Positions 1 to 5,446 of a stretch of DNA of 5,561 nucleotides are shown piece by piece. This DNA comes from Spirochaetales bacterium. Lineage in GTDB: Bacteria; Spirochaetota; Spirochaetia; DTKZ01. The position numbers were made by a program, and so were the translations under genes. The notes under the pieces were generated by a model. It did no database searches and had not been told where the DNA came from. It saw nothing but the letters and a program-made list of their open reading frames with translations. Every line of letters begins with the position of its first letter. Position 1 is the stretch's first letter. The stretch covers positions 1 to 5,561 of the forward strand of contig JAISAF010000420.1 in NCBI GenBank assembly GCA_031266855.1, in the 5' to 3' direction.

Positions 1-310
1 CATTCACATCTGTGCGGCCGTCCCGGCAGATTCCGCGAATTTGCGTTCCGCAAATTCGCGCCCCCCCGCGTAGCGGCTAACATAAGACAGTAAAAGCAAG
101 CCCGCACAAATGTGAAGGCATTCACATCTGTGCGACCAGCCCCGCCCGGCGTAGGCTCTGCCTGCGCCGAGTTAGAAGCAAGCGTCCACGCTTGCGGCTT
201 TGGAACCAGCCGGAGGGATTGTGTATGCAAAGCATTGACAATTTTGCGACCAGCCAGGATGCATGGGCGAGCAGCAAAATTGCATACGCAATTTTGCGAC
301 CAGCCCCCCC
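1..310. repeat. Array of hairpin modules with ACCAGCC linkers
   Basis: This stretch has no convincing gene and is almost wholly made of inverted repeats. Stem-loops seen directly: 34-60 (12-bp perfect arms, 3-base loop TTC); 103-134 (14-bp arms, one A-C mismatch, loop GGCA); 147-169 (9 bp with one G-U, loop CTCTG); 178-195 (8-bp perfect arms around CC); 274-297 (10-bp perfect arms, loop ATAC). The linker ACCAGCC follows hairpins at 135-141, 205-211, 249-255 and 299-305, so the unit is roughly 45-70 bases. The 16 bases at 1-16 recur exactly at 119-134, so the array probably continues to the left of the window. Two C7 tracts lie at 61-67 and 304-310. Short open frames here are by-products of the repeats. 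The structure resembles REP/MITE-type intergenic repeats, but I do not recognise a named family. It may also end transcription of the ankyrin gene that points into it. Confidence 0.85.
239..267 (+). repeat. 29-bp repeat unit, left copy (inverted partner at 1958-1986)
   Basis: This unit runs from CAATTTTG through ACCAGCCAGGA to GCATGGG. Read on the minus strand, 1958-1986 matches it at 26 of 29 positions; the differences are two bases before ACCAGCC and one T/C before GCATGGG. The two copies are in opposite orientation and enclose the ankyrin gene. Confidence 0.8.
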
Positions 311-347
311 TTGCGCACTCAGGGTTTTCCCGGATATTGAACAGGCT

Positions 348-1712
348 CTAATGCCTGTCAACGTGAAAATAGGGATGTTCACGCCATTCCCCGTCGGGGT
401 CCTCATCAACACAGCCCGCCTTTTCGAGCATACCGATGATTTCGTCATTGTATTCCCAATCGGACCAGGATTTTGAAAGCCGCAGTAAATCACGGCCTCC
501 GTTGACATCAAGATACAGATACGATCCCGCCTGAATGAGTGCGCGTATTGTTTCGGCATCGCGGTAGAAAAAACACTGGTAGTATATCGCGTTGTTGCCG
601 TCGCTGTCCTGGAGGTTGACATCCGCCTCTCCGGCGAGCAGGGCTTTAACCGCGTCAGCGGTGCTGGCAAGCATGAGGGCTGTCAATCCTTTGGAATATA
701 AATACCACGGTGTATTGGCGAAGGAACCGCCCTCCCATGTTCCGGCGTTTACATCGGCGCCTGCGGCTATAAGGGCCGCCGCGGTTTCGCCGTTTCCCTT
801 AATCGCCGCTTCGATAAGCGCCGTGGAACCCCAGCGGTTTGTGGCGTTGATGTTTTTCCCCGCCCCCGCCTCCAGTAGCAGGCGGACAGACTTTTCGTTT
901 CCGCTGGCGGCGGCGGTCATTAAAGCGGTATTGCCATAATCATCCGCCGCCTCAATATCCGCCCCGGCGTCGAGTAATATTTGAACACATTCGTCATTTC
1001 CGCTTTTTGCCGCCAGCATGAGGGCGGTATCGCTATGCCCGTGAAAGGTTTTAAGAGAAGCGCCCGCGGCAAGCAGTACCCGCAGATTTTCCGCCCTGCC
1101 GTGCTCGGCGGCATGGTTCAGCGAATTCCCGCGATAATCTGTTGTTTTGTTAATATCCGCCCCGTATTCAATGAGAAAGCGTATAACGTCGGGATTGGGG
1201 CAATATGCCGCGAACCATGAAAAATCCGTATGCCAATAGTCGTCGCTATCATTAAAAGGCACTCCGGCGTCAAGCAGGAATTTGACCATTTCAAGGCTGC
1301 CTGTCTTCGCCGCTACGCGTATTTCAACTAACCGCCAATTGGCGAAATTTACATAGTACTTAAAAATTTTCTGTACCAGTTCTATGTTGCCGGTTCCAAT
1401 CGCGGCATCAGCCGCTAGTAAAACCCGGTAACCGTTCAGGCCCTTTTCGGAAAGCTCCTGCTGTATGTAGTAGTAGCGATCCTGTGAATTTTCGTATTTC
1501 ATGTTTTCCCGCAGAATGCGTAAAATGCCGCGCGGAATATCCGGTGGCACATAACTTACCGGCTCGCCGGTTTGCGGATCATAGTATAGCACGGGTATAA
1601 GGGGCCCGCCGTTTTCATCCGGGCTTTCTCCGGCGGGCGCCTCTTGTTGCTGTGAATGCGCCGCGCAGGACAGGAGAAAAATCAAGGCATACGGTACTAT
1701 CCGTTTTATCAT
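348..1712 (-). CDS. Exported ankyrin-repeat lipoprotein
   Basis: This encodes a 454-residue protein. The ATG at 1712 is chosen because it puts a lipoprotein signal peptide at the very N-terminus: basic MIKR, a hydrophobic stretch, then lipobox LLSC with Cys16 as the predicted lipidated residue. The frame stays open upstream to a GTG at 1787, but those extra residues would bury the signal. The Shine-Dalgarno match is weak (GGGA about 10 bases upstream). Residues 17-60 are a Gln/Pro/Glu-rich linker. From about 95 to 400 there are roughly seven or eight ankyrin repeats. The clearest are 195-220, 227-257 (TALMLAAKSGN, LLDAGADI), 259-292, 294-325 and 342-369. Those near 129-152 and 163-187 are degenerate, and residues 326-341 form an insertion. 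Ankyrin stacks bind other proteins, so a surface or periplasmic protein-interaction role is likely; no enzyme motif is visible. The gene is flanked by repeats on both sides and transcribed away from the TRAP operon. Confidence 0.9.
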   Translation of the reverse strand: MIKRIVPYALIFLLSCAAHSQQQEAPAGESPDENGGPLIPVLYYDPQTGEPVSYVPPDIPRGILRILRENMKYENSQDRYYYIQQELSEKGLNGYRVLLAADAAIGTGNIELVQKIFKYYVNFANWRLVEIRVAAKTGSLEMVKFLLDAGVPFNDSDDYWHTDFSWFAAYCPNPDVIRFLIEYGADINKTTDYRGNSLNHAAEHGRAENLRVLLAAGASLKTFHGHSDTALMLAAKSGNDECVQILLDAGADIEAADDYGNTALMTAAASGNEKSVRLLLEAGAGKNINATNRWGSTALIEAAIKGNGETAAALIAAGADVNAGTWEGGSFANTPWYLYSKGLTALMLASTADAVKALLAGEADVNLQDSDGNNAIYYQCFFYRDAETIRALIQAGSYLYLDVNGGRDLLRLSKSWSDWEYNDEIIGMLEKAGCVDEDPDGEWREHPYFHVDRH

Positions 1713-1889
1713 GGCGGTAAATTCCCAAACAAACTTATCCTGTTCCATAATTCTTATCAAGCGGCATGCATTGAAGAAAAAATTCACTACAGAGTCGAAG
1801 AAGTTAAATAAGGCTACAATGCTTTTTTTCCCTTCTTACTTCTTTTGCTTCTTCGCCCTTGCCAGTTTTCGACTTAGCGGTTAAAATTT

Positions 1890-1913
1890 CGTTGCCGTTG
1901 CCGCTGCCACTGC
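1890..1913 (+). repeat. Degenerate hexanucleotide tandem repeat
   Basis: Four consecutive hexamers read CGTTGC, CGTTGC, CGCTGC and CACTGC. The first two are identical and the next two drift by one or two bases. It lies at the edge of the larger repeat region, in no confident gene. Confidence 0.6.
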
Positions 1914-1957
1914 GCCAGGGATTCCGGGGGCGCGATAGCGCCCACGATAATAAGTTT

Positions 1958-1986
1958 CCCATGCGTCCTGGCTGGTGACAAAATTG
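1958..1986 (-). repeat. 29-bp repeat unit, right copy (inverted partner at 239-267)
   Basis: On the minus strand this copy is preceded by a hairpin: plus-strand 1979-1999, 9-bp stem with one G-U, loop GAA. Its arms are the same GCAAAAT / ATTTTG type as the hairpin at 274-297 in the left array. So the hairpin plus ACCAGCC module is shared, not only the 29-bp unit. Confidence 0.8.
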
Positions 1987-2021
1987 CGAAGCGATTTTGC
2001 GCTGCCGCTATGCGTGCGCAA

Positions 2022-2104
2022 GGGATTGCAGCGGAAATCCTTTTGGCGCAGCCAAAAGATTGAAGCGGAAAGCCCGGTTTTTTGCGGAGCAAAAAATGCG
2101 CCCC
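2022..2104 (+). repeat. AGCGGAAA-core repeats alternating with hairpins
   Basis: Two copies of a core motif, ATTGNAGCGGAAA, lie at 2025-2037 and 2059-2071. They are separated by a perfect 8-bp hairpin (CTTTTGGC / GCCAAAAG, loop GCA, 2040-2058). The second copy continues into GCCCGG, then a T6-GC / GC-A6 hairpin (2078-2096, loop GGA), then TGCGCC. In the first copy the core sits in the loop of a GGATT / AATCC stem (2023-2040). A third copy lies on the minus strand at 5388-5438. The core is constant while the hairpin sequences vary, so this looks like a family of structured elements, not one duplicated segment. Confidence 0.8.
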
Positions 2105-2120
2105 ATTATTCTTCATTCCG

Positions 2121-2150
2121 TTGACCAGTTCCATGAAGCCGTGCTATACT
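2121..2150 (+). promoter_or_regulatory. Predicted sigma-70 promoter for the TRAP operon
   Basis: A -35 box TTGACC (2121-2126) and a -10 box TATACT (2145-2150) are separated by 18 bases; both are one mismatch from consensus. Transcription would start near 2157, giving dctP a leader of about 190 bases. No other promoter of comparable quality was seen before dctP. It lies just right of the repeat block, in unique sequence. Confidence 0.6.
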
Positions 2151-2157
2151 GCTCCTA

Positions 2158-2287
2158 ATGCGTTTTTTCAAAGAGCGCTGGGCGTATAGCTCTTATCCTT
2201 ATTTACGCGGTGTTGTTCACCACCCTGTTTCCGGCGGCCTTTGTACCGGGCATCGCGCTTTTTGTGCCACAGTTCCTGGGAATGTAG
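2158..2287 (+). pseudogene. Possible frameshifted remnant of a small membrane protein
   Basis: The ATG at 2158 opens a frame reading MRFFK. The adjacent +1 frame (codons from 2159) then encodes a strongly hydrophobic stretch, GRIALILIYAVLF followed by TTLFPAAFVPGIALF, ending in a TAG at 2285-2287. Joining the two needs one extra base to be skipped near 2173, giving a protein of about 42 residues with one or two membrane segments. The ATG falls on the predicted transcription start and has no Shine-Dalgarno sequence. The -1 slippage class does not fit the direction required. Options are a decayed gene, a sequencing error or chance. I do not recognise the family. Confidence 0.3.
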
Positions 2288-2303
2288 AATGTTTCGTATA
2301 CTG

Positions 2304-2324
2304 CCGCCGGGAGTATTCCCGCGG
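2304..2324 (+). other. Stem-loop just upstream of the dctP ribosome binding site
   Basis: CCG-(C bulge)-CGGGA pairs with TCCCG-CGG around the loop GTAT, an 8-bp stem with one bulge. It ends 11 bases before the GGAGG of dctP. An A-rich run, not a T run, follows, so it is not an intrinsic terminator on this strand. It may protect the 5' leader or tune translation initiation. Confidence 0.45.
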
Positions 2325-2346
2325 TTAAAAAAAATGGAGGTTTTTT

Positions 2347-3363
2347 ATGAAAAGGCTTTTTGTTAGTCTTCTGGTGATCGCGCTCGCGGCTGCCAGTCTC
2401 TACGCGGGAGGTTCCGCCGATTCGTCCGCGGCAGCGGGGCAAAAGCTTGCCGTCCAAATTGGGTACGAAAACAACCCTGGCGAACCTGTCGACCTCGCGA
2501 TTCACGAATGGAAACGGCTTTTGGAGGAACGCTCACAGGGCGCGATGGAAATGCAGATTTTTCCCTCAAGCCAAATGGGAACGAAAAATGAGATCATCGA
2601 CCAGATGCTCGCCGGAATGGCGTCCATCACACTGGCTGACGGCGCGTTTTTCGCCGACCGGGGCGTTGGCGACCTGGGAATTACCATGGCGCCCTATCTT
2701 TTTTCAAGCTGGGACGAAGCATGGAAGCTTGTCGAGAGCGACTGGTGGGACGGCCAGATGAAACTTTTGCAGCAGAAGGGGCTGCGCGTCCTGGCCGCCA
2801 ATTTTATCTACGGCGACCGCCATACCCTGACCAAGCGTCCCATCCGCACGGTCGACGACTTCAGGGGGCTGAAACTGCGCGTACCCAACAACCTGATTCA
2901 GGTAAGGGGAACCGAGATTATGGGAGCGACTCCTACGCCGCTGCCTTTGGGCGAAGTATATACCGCGCTGCAGCAGGGTGTTGTTGACGGTGTTGAGAAC
3001 CCGCTGCCTGTACTGGACGGCGGAAAATTCCAGGAAGTCGCCAAATACCTTACGCTTGACGCGCATATAAAACTTATTACTTCATGGTTCTGCGGGGAAA
3101 AATTCTTTGGGTCTCTTACGCCGGAACAGCAAAAGCTGCTGGTGGAATCGGGGCAGGACGCGGGAAGGTTTAATAATACGCTTCAGGAAAAAGCCGCCGC
3201 GGATGTAATCGAAAAGTTCAAAGCGGAGGGAGTGGAGATTATCACAATCGACATGGCCGCGTTTCAGGCAAAGGCGAAAGGCTTTTACGATTTGCCCGAC
3301 ATTAAAGAAAAGTGGACTCCCGGTTTGTTTGATATTGTCAGCAAAGCAAAGGCGATAAAGTAA
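2347..3363 (+). CDS. dctP: TRAP transporter substrate-binding protein DctP
   Basis: This 338-residue protein has the usual length for the DctP (YiaO/SiaP-like) family. It would bind an organic acid in the periplasm and deliver it to DctQM. The start is fixed by GGAGG at 2336-2340, six bases before ATG, and by a clean signal peptide: KR, a hydrophobic core, then LYA with likely cleavage after Ala20. There is no lipobox Cys, so it should be soluble and periplasmic. The family core is complete: DDFRGLKLRVP (170-180), where Arg178 is in the position that binds the substrate carboxylate in characterised members, then GATPTPLPLGEVYTALQQG (193-211) and VVDGVENP (212-219). An N-terminal QMGTKNEIIDQMLAG (76-90) also fits. 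The substrate class, a C4-dicarboxylate or other carboxylic acid, is inferred; the exact ligand cannot be read from sequence. It is the first gene of the TRAP operon and separated from dctQ by a structured gap. Confidence 0.95.
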   Translation: MKRLFVSLLVIALAAASLYAGGSADSSAAAGQKLAVQIGYENNPGEPVDLAIHEWKRLLEERSQGAMEMQIFPSSQMGTKNEIIDQMLAGMASITLADGAFFADRGVGDLGITMAPYLFSSWDEAWKLVESDWWDGQMKLLQQKGLRVLAANFIYGDRHTLTKRPIRTVDDFRGLKLRVPNNLIQVRGTEIMGATPTPLPLGEVYTALQQGVVDGVENPLPVLDGGKFQEVAKYLTLDAHIKLITSWFCGEKFFGSLTPEQQKLLVESGQDAGRFNNTLQEKAAADVIEKFKAEGVEIITIDMAAFQAKAKGFYDLPDIKEKWTPGLFDIVSKAKAIK

Positions 3364-3392
3364 AAAAAACGCCGCAGGTAGAAAAACACAGC

Positions 3393-3420
3393 GCATCCCC
3401 TGCCGCGGGGGAGGGGATGC
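3393..3420 (+). other. Stem-loop after dctP (mRNA stabiliser or weak terminator)
   Basis: GCATCCCCT (3393-3401) pairs perfectly with AGGGGATGC (3412-3420) around a 10-base GC-rich loop. It starts 29 bases after the dctP stop. Only CCGTTTT follows, so termination would be weak. A stem at this place commonly protects the binding-protein mRNA from 3' exonucleases, giving more DctP than DctQM; that role is inferred. Confidence 0.6.
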
Positions 3421-3444
3421 CCGTTTTACCCGCGCGGCTCATTA

Positions 3445-3480
3445 GACTTGTTCGATAACCTTCCGGTTCTCTCACAAGTC
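3445..3480 (+). repeat. Imperfect 16-bp inverted repeat between dctP and dctQ
   Basis: GACTTGTTCGATAACC (3445-3460) and GGTTCTCTCACAAGTC (3465-3480) are inverted at 13 of 16 positions around the loop TTCC. The outer seven and inner four pairs are intact and the mismatches lie between. It could be a decayed copy of a dispersed palindromic repeat. It is the middle of three stem-loops in this gap. Confidence 0.55.
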
Positions 3481-3483
3481 GAT

Positions 3484-3522
3484 GGAATTTGCCGCAAAAT
3501 GGCGGTAAATTCCGCCTTTTTT
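3484..3522 (+). terminator. Attenuator-like overlapping hairpins before dctQ
   Basis: Two mutually exclusive stems are visible. Stem A pairs 3484-3495 (GGAATTTGCCGC) with 3502-3513 (12 bp, one G-U, loop AAAATG). Stem B pairs GGCGG (3501-3505) with CCGCC (3512-3516) around TAAATT and runs directly into T6 (3517-3522), the form of an intrinsic terminator. Stem A consumes both arms of B, so it would act as an antiterminator, although A itself sits only three bases from the T run. Its place between dctP and dctQ suggests partial termination that lowers dctQM expression. No leader peptide or known ligand-binding fold was recognised. Confidence 0.5.
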
Positions 3523-3586
3523 GTATCAAAACCGTTCCCTAAGCTGTGGGGTTTCTAAACAGCTCTATTACAAGGAGTATCCCGAA

Positions 3587-4072
3587 ATGAGTTGTAAACG
3601 TCTTGAAAAAATCCTGGGTTTTGATCTTGTTATTTCCTGCACAGCTATGGCCGTGCTTATTATTCTTACCTTCGGGGCAGTCGTTATGCGCTATTTTGTT
3701 GGCCGCCCAATCATCTGGGGAGAGGAAGTTCAGTTATTCTGCATTGTGATTGTTGTTTTCTTCGCGGCGGGGGCCGGCTTCAGAACCGGCAGTCATGTCG
3801 CTATTGACTTTCTTGTAGACAGACTTCCCCGCGCGGCGCGCAGGACTGTCGAACTAGTTATTTGCGCCGCTTCGGTAATCATCCTTGTGTATTTTGTTAT
3901 ACAAAGCTCAAATTTCGCAATGCAAATGTATACCACGGAGCGTACCACCGAAATACTTGATATTCCTTATTTCGTAACATACTCGGCGTTTCCCATTGGA
4001 TGCGTGCTTATGATCGTCAATTACATTCTTTCGATGTATCTGCGGTTTTCCCGCAAGGAGGACGAAAAATGA
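3587..4072 (+). CDS. dctQ: TRAP transporter small membrane subunit DctQ
   Basis: This 161-residue protein is of normal DctQ size. Four hydrophobic segments, about 13-37, 46-66, 86-106 and 127-151, match the four-helix topology. Family signatures are present: MRYFVGRPIIWGEEVQLF (34-51), with the conserved Arg and the Trp-x-Glu-Glu motif, and FRTGSHVAIDFL (65-76). DctQ packs against DctM and stabilises the transporter in the membrane; it is not the transport pathway itself. The ATG at 3587 is chosen because AAGGAG (3572-3577) sits nine bases upstream; the open frame extends to a TTG at 3521, but that would fall in the attenuator's T run. Its stop overlaps the dctM start by four bases (ATGA), so the two are translationally coupled, giving the expected 1:1 ratio. 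Confidence 0.93.
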   Translation: MSCKRLEKILGFDLVISCTAMAVLIILTFGAVVMRYFVGRPIIWGEEVQLFCIVIVVFFAAGAGFRTGSHVAIDFLVDRLPRAARRTVELVICAASVIILVYFVIQSSNFAMQMYTTERTTEILDIPYFVTYSAFPIGCVLMIVNYILSMYLRFSRKEDEK

Positions 4073-5349
4073 CTTCAGGCGTTGTTGTAATCGCCGCCGC
4101 GGTAATGCTTGCCACGCTGTTTTTGAAAGCGCCCGTATTTATCGCTGTTCTTTCCGGGCCGTTTACCTACTTTTTGCTGAATGCCTCCCTTCCCGGACAG
4201 ATTATGGCGCAGCGGGTCATCGCGGGTCTTGAAAGCATTCCCCTGCTGGCGATTCCGTTTTTCGTGTGCTCCGGCGTTATCATGAATTACTCCGGCGTTA
4301 CTACGCGGGTTATGCGTTTTTGTGAAGTATGCGTGCGCCGCATTCCCGGGGGCCTTGCCCAGGTCAACGTACTGCTTTCCACGCTGATGGGAGGACTTTC
4401 CGGGTCTAATCTGGCGGACGCGGCGATGGAAGCGAAAATGCTGGTTCCTGAAATGGAAAAAAGGGGTTTTTCCAAGGAATTTTCCTCGGTCGTTACCGCG
4501 GTTTCCGCGATGATTACGCCCCTCATTCCGCCGGGAATCGCCATGATCATTTACGGTTCTATCGCCAACGTTTCCATCGGGAAACTGTTTGTCGCGGGTA
4601 TCGGCCCCGGTCTTCTTTTATGTGTTGCCATGATGATACTCGTTGCCATTATATCCGTCCGGCGGAATTATAAAAACGAGATGATTGAAAACGTCTCGTT
4701 CCGGGCCGCCGCGAAATCCGCGTTTTTTCCCCTCCTTTTGCCGATTGTGATTATCGGCGGAATCCGTATCGGTGTTTTTACGCCCACCGAGGCGGGCGCT
4801 GTGGCGATTGTCTACGCGGTAGTGCTTTCGCTGGTGTTCCGCGAATTCAGTTTCAAGAACCTGTATCAGTCGCTCAAAGAGACCGTTACGACAACCGCGT
4901 CCATCATGATGATTGTCGGCGCGGCTTCGGCCTTCGCGTGGATACTTACCCGCGAACAAATCCCCCAGCGCCTAACGGCATTTATTATCGCGAACGTTTC
5001 CAATAAATATATTTTTCTGATGATTATCAATGTCTTTCTCTTAATTGTGGGAATGTTTATCGAAGGAAATGCCAGCATGATAGTCCTGGTGCCGCTTTTC
5101 GCGCCTGTGGCCCGTGCCTTCGGCATTGACGACATTCAGTTCGCTATGATTTTCATTTTTAACATGGCTATCGGCGCAATCTCGCCGCCGATGGGAACGC
5201 TGATGTTTGTAACCTGTAGCATCACGAACTGCAAACTCGGCGCTTTTATCAGAGAGGCGCCGCCGTTTTACATTTTGCTCCTAATCTGCCTCATGATGCT
5301 TACCTTCGTTCCGTTTTTCTCACTGTTTTTTGTCAATCTTCTGTATTAA
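4069..5349 (+). CDS. dctM: TRAP transporter large membrane subunit DctM
   Basis: This 426-residue protein has the standard DctM length and belongs to the ion transporter superfamily. It forms the transport path and couples uptake to sodium influx. The start at 4069 has AAGGAGG at 4055-4061, seven bases upstream; the open frame extends upstream to 4000 only inside dctQ. Signatures in order: GLESIPLLAIPFFVCSGVIM (53-72), GGLAQVNVLLSTLMGGLSGS (94-113) with ADAA following, PLIPPGIAMIIYGS (151-164), GVFTPTEAGAVAIVYA (235-250), GMFIEGNASMIVLVPLFAPV (328-347) and GAISPPMGTLMF (369-380). The two SGS / PPG-type hairpin regions are where sodium and substrate sites lie in solved family members. The many hydrophobic segments run the full length with no break, so the gene appears intact. 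It is last in the operon, with a terminator beginning 11 bases after its stop. Confidence 0.96.
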   Translation: MTSGVVVIAAAVMLATLFLKAPVFIAVLSGPFTYFLLNASLPGQIMAQRVIAGLESIPLLAIPFFVCSGVIMNYSGVTTRVMRFCEVCVRRIPGGLAQVNVLLSTLMGGLSGSNLADAAMEAKMLVPEMEKRGFSKEFSSVVTAVSAMITPLIPPGIAMIIYGSIANVSIGKLFVAGIGPGLLLCVAMMILVAIISVRRNYKNEMIENVSFRAAAKSAFFPLLLPIVIIGGIRIGVFTPTEAGAVAIVYAVVLSLVFREFSFKNLYQSLKETVTTTASIMMIVGAASAFAWILTREQIPQRLTAFIIANVSNKYIFLMIINVFLLIVGMFIEGNASMIVLVPLFAPVARAFGIDDIQFAMIFIFNMAIGAISPPMGTLMFVTCSITNCKLGAFIREAPPFYILLLICLMMLTFVPFFSLFFVNLLY

Positions 5350-5359
5350 ACCTGTCCCT

Positions 5360-5394
5360 GGCGCATCCCTTTTTTTATGAGTGCGCCTTTTTTT
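5360..5394 (+). terminator. Intrinsic terminator of the TRAP operon
   Basis: GGCGCA (5360-5365) pairs with TGCGCC (5382-5387), followed at once by T7 (5388-5394). The loop is 16 bases and itself T-rich. The T7 run is also the left arm of the next hairpin (5388-5419), so the terminator uses sequence of the repeat element. Confidence 0.7.
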
Positions 5395-5438
5395 GCCCGT
5401 GAATCCACGGGCAAAAAAACCGGGCTTTCCGCTACAAT
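5388..5438 (-). repeat. Third AGCGGAAA-core repeat, minus orientation
   Basis: On the minus strand this reads ATTGTAGCGGAAAGCCCGG, then T7, then the hairpin GCCCGTG / CACGGGC (loop GATT) and A7. The first 25 bases match the copy at 2059-2083 with one difference. The T7/A7 arms extend the hairpin to 14 perfect pairs. The hairpin core differs from that at 2078-2096 (GC / GC), so only the stem's T and A flanks are conserved. Confidence 0.8.
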
Positions 5439-5446
5439 GCGCCCGA
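5413..5446 (-). terminator. Minus-strand intrinsic terminator in the same element
   Basis: Read on the minus strand, CGGGC (5445-5441) pairs with GCCCG (5425-5421), with a possible extra U-G pair outside. One G then leads into T7 (the complement of 5419-5413). The stem is short and the 15-base loop holds AGCGGAAA. It would end transcription of the reading frame that enters from the right edge. Confidence 0.45.

Larger units (their letters stand above)
1713..2120. other. Gene-poor interval upstream of the ankyrin gene
   Basis: No confident gene lies here. Bases 1823-1861 form a nearly pure pyrimidine tract on the plus strand. Bases 1890-2104 are repeat-derived, with hairpins at 1928-1943 (GGGCGC / GCGCCC, loop GATA), 1979-1999, 2040-2058 and 2078-2096. 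Two minus-strand frames cross it: an 86-residue one (1874-2134) and a 52-residue one (1804-1962). Both are built mainly from repeat sequence. I could not find a convincing sigma-70 promoter for the ankyrin gene in this interval. Confidence 0.6.

Noticed and set aside
1..310. CRISPR array
   Set aside because: The units are palindromes of differing sequence with irregular spacing and a seven-base linker; there are no identical long repeats, no uniform spacers and no cas genes.
112..476. Two plus-strand frames (112-351 and 192-476)
   Set aside because: They are formed from hairpin modules and the antisense of the ankyrin 3' end; composition is repeat-like and no Shine-Dalgarno is present.
122..670. 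Minus-strand frame of 182 codons
   Set aside because: It overlaps the ankyrin gene in another frame and its C-terminal part is hairpin repeat; no signal, domain or ribosome binding site supports it.
592..1220. Plus-strand frames within the ankyrin gene
   Set aside because: They are antisense shadows of an ORF with clear ankyrin repeats and a lipoprotein signal.
1874..2134. Minus-strand frame of 86 codons
   Set aside because: It covers both repeat families and the hexamer tandem; low-complexity end (QRQRQRN) and no recognisable domain.
3521..3586. TTG-initiated extension of dctQ
   Set aside because: It would begin within the T6 run of the attenuator and lacks a ribosome binding site, while the ATG at 3587 has AAGGAG at a good distance.
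4000..4068. Upstream extension of dctM
   Set aside because: AAGGAGG at 4055-4061 and the ATGA overlap fix the start at 4069; the extension is out-of-frame dctQ sequence.
5388..5419. Central hairpin as the terminator itself
   Set aside because: Its T run lies 5' and its A run 3' on both strands, the wrong order for an intrinsic terminator; the flanking stems use the U runs instead.
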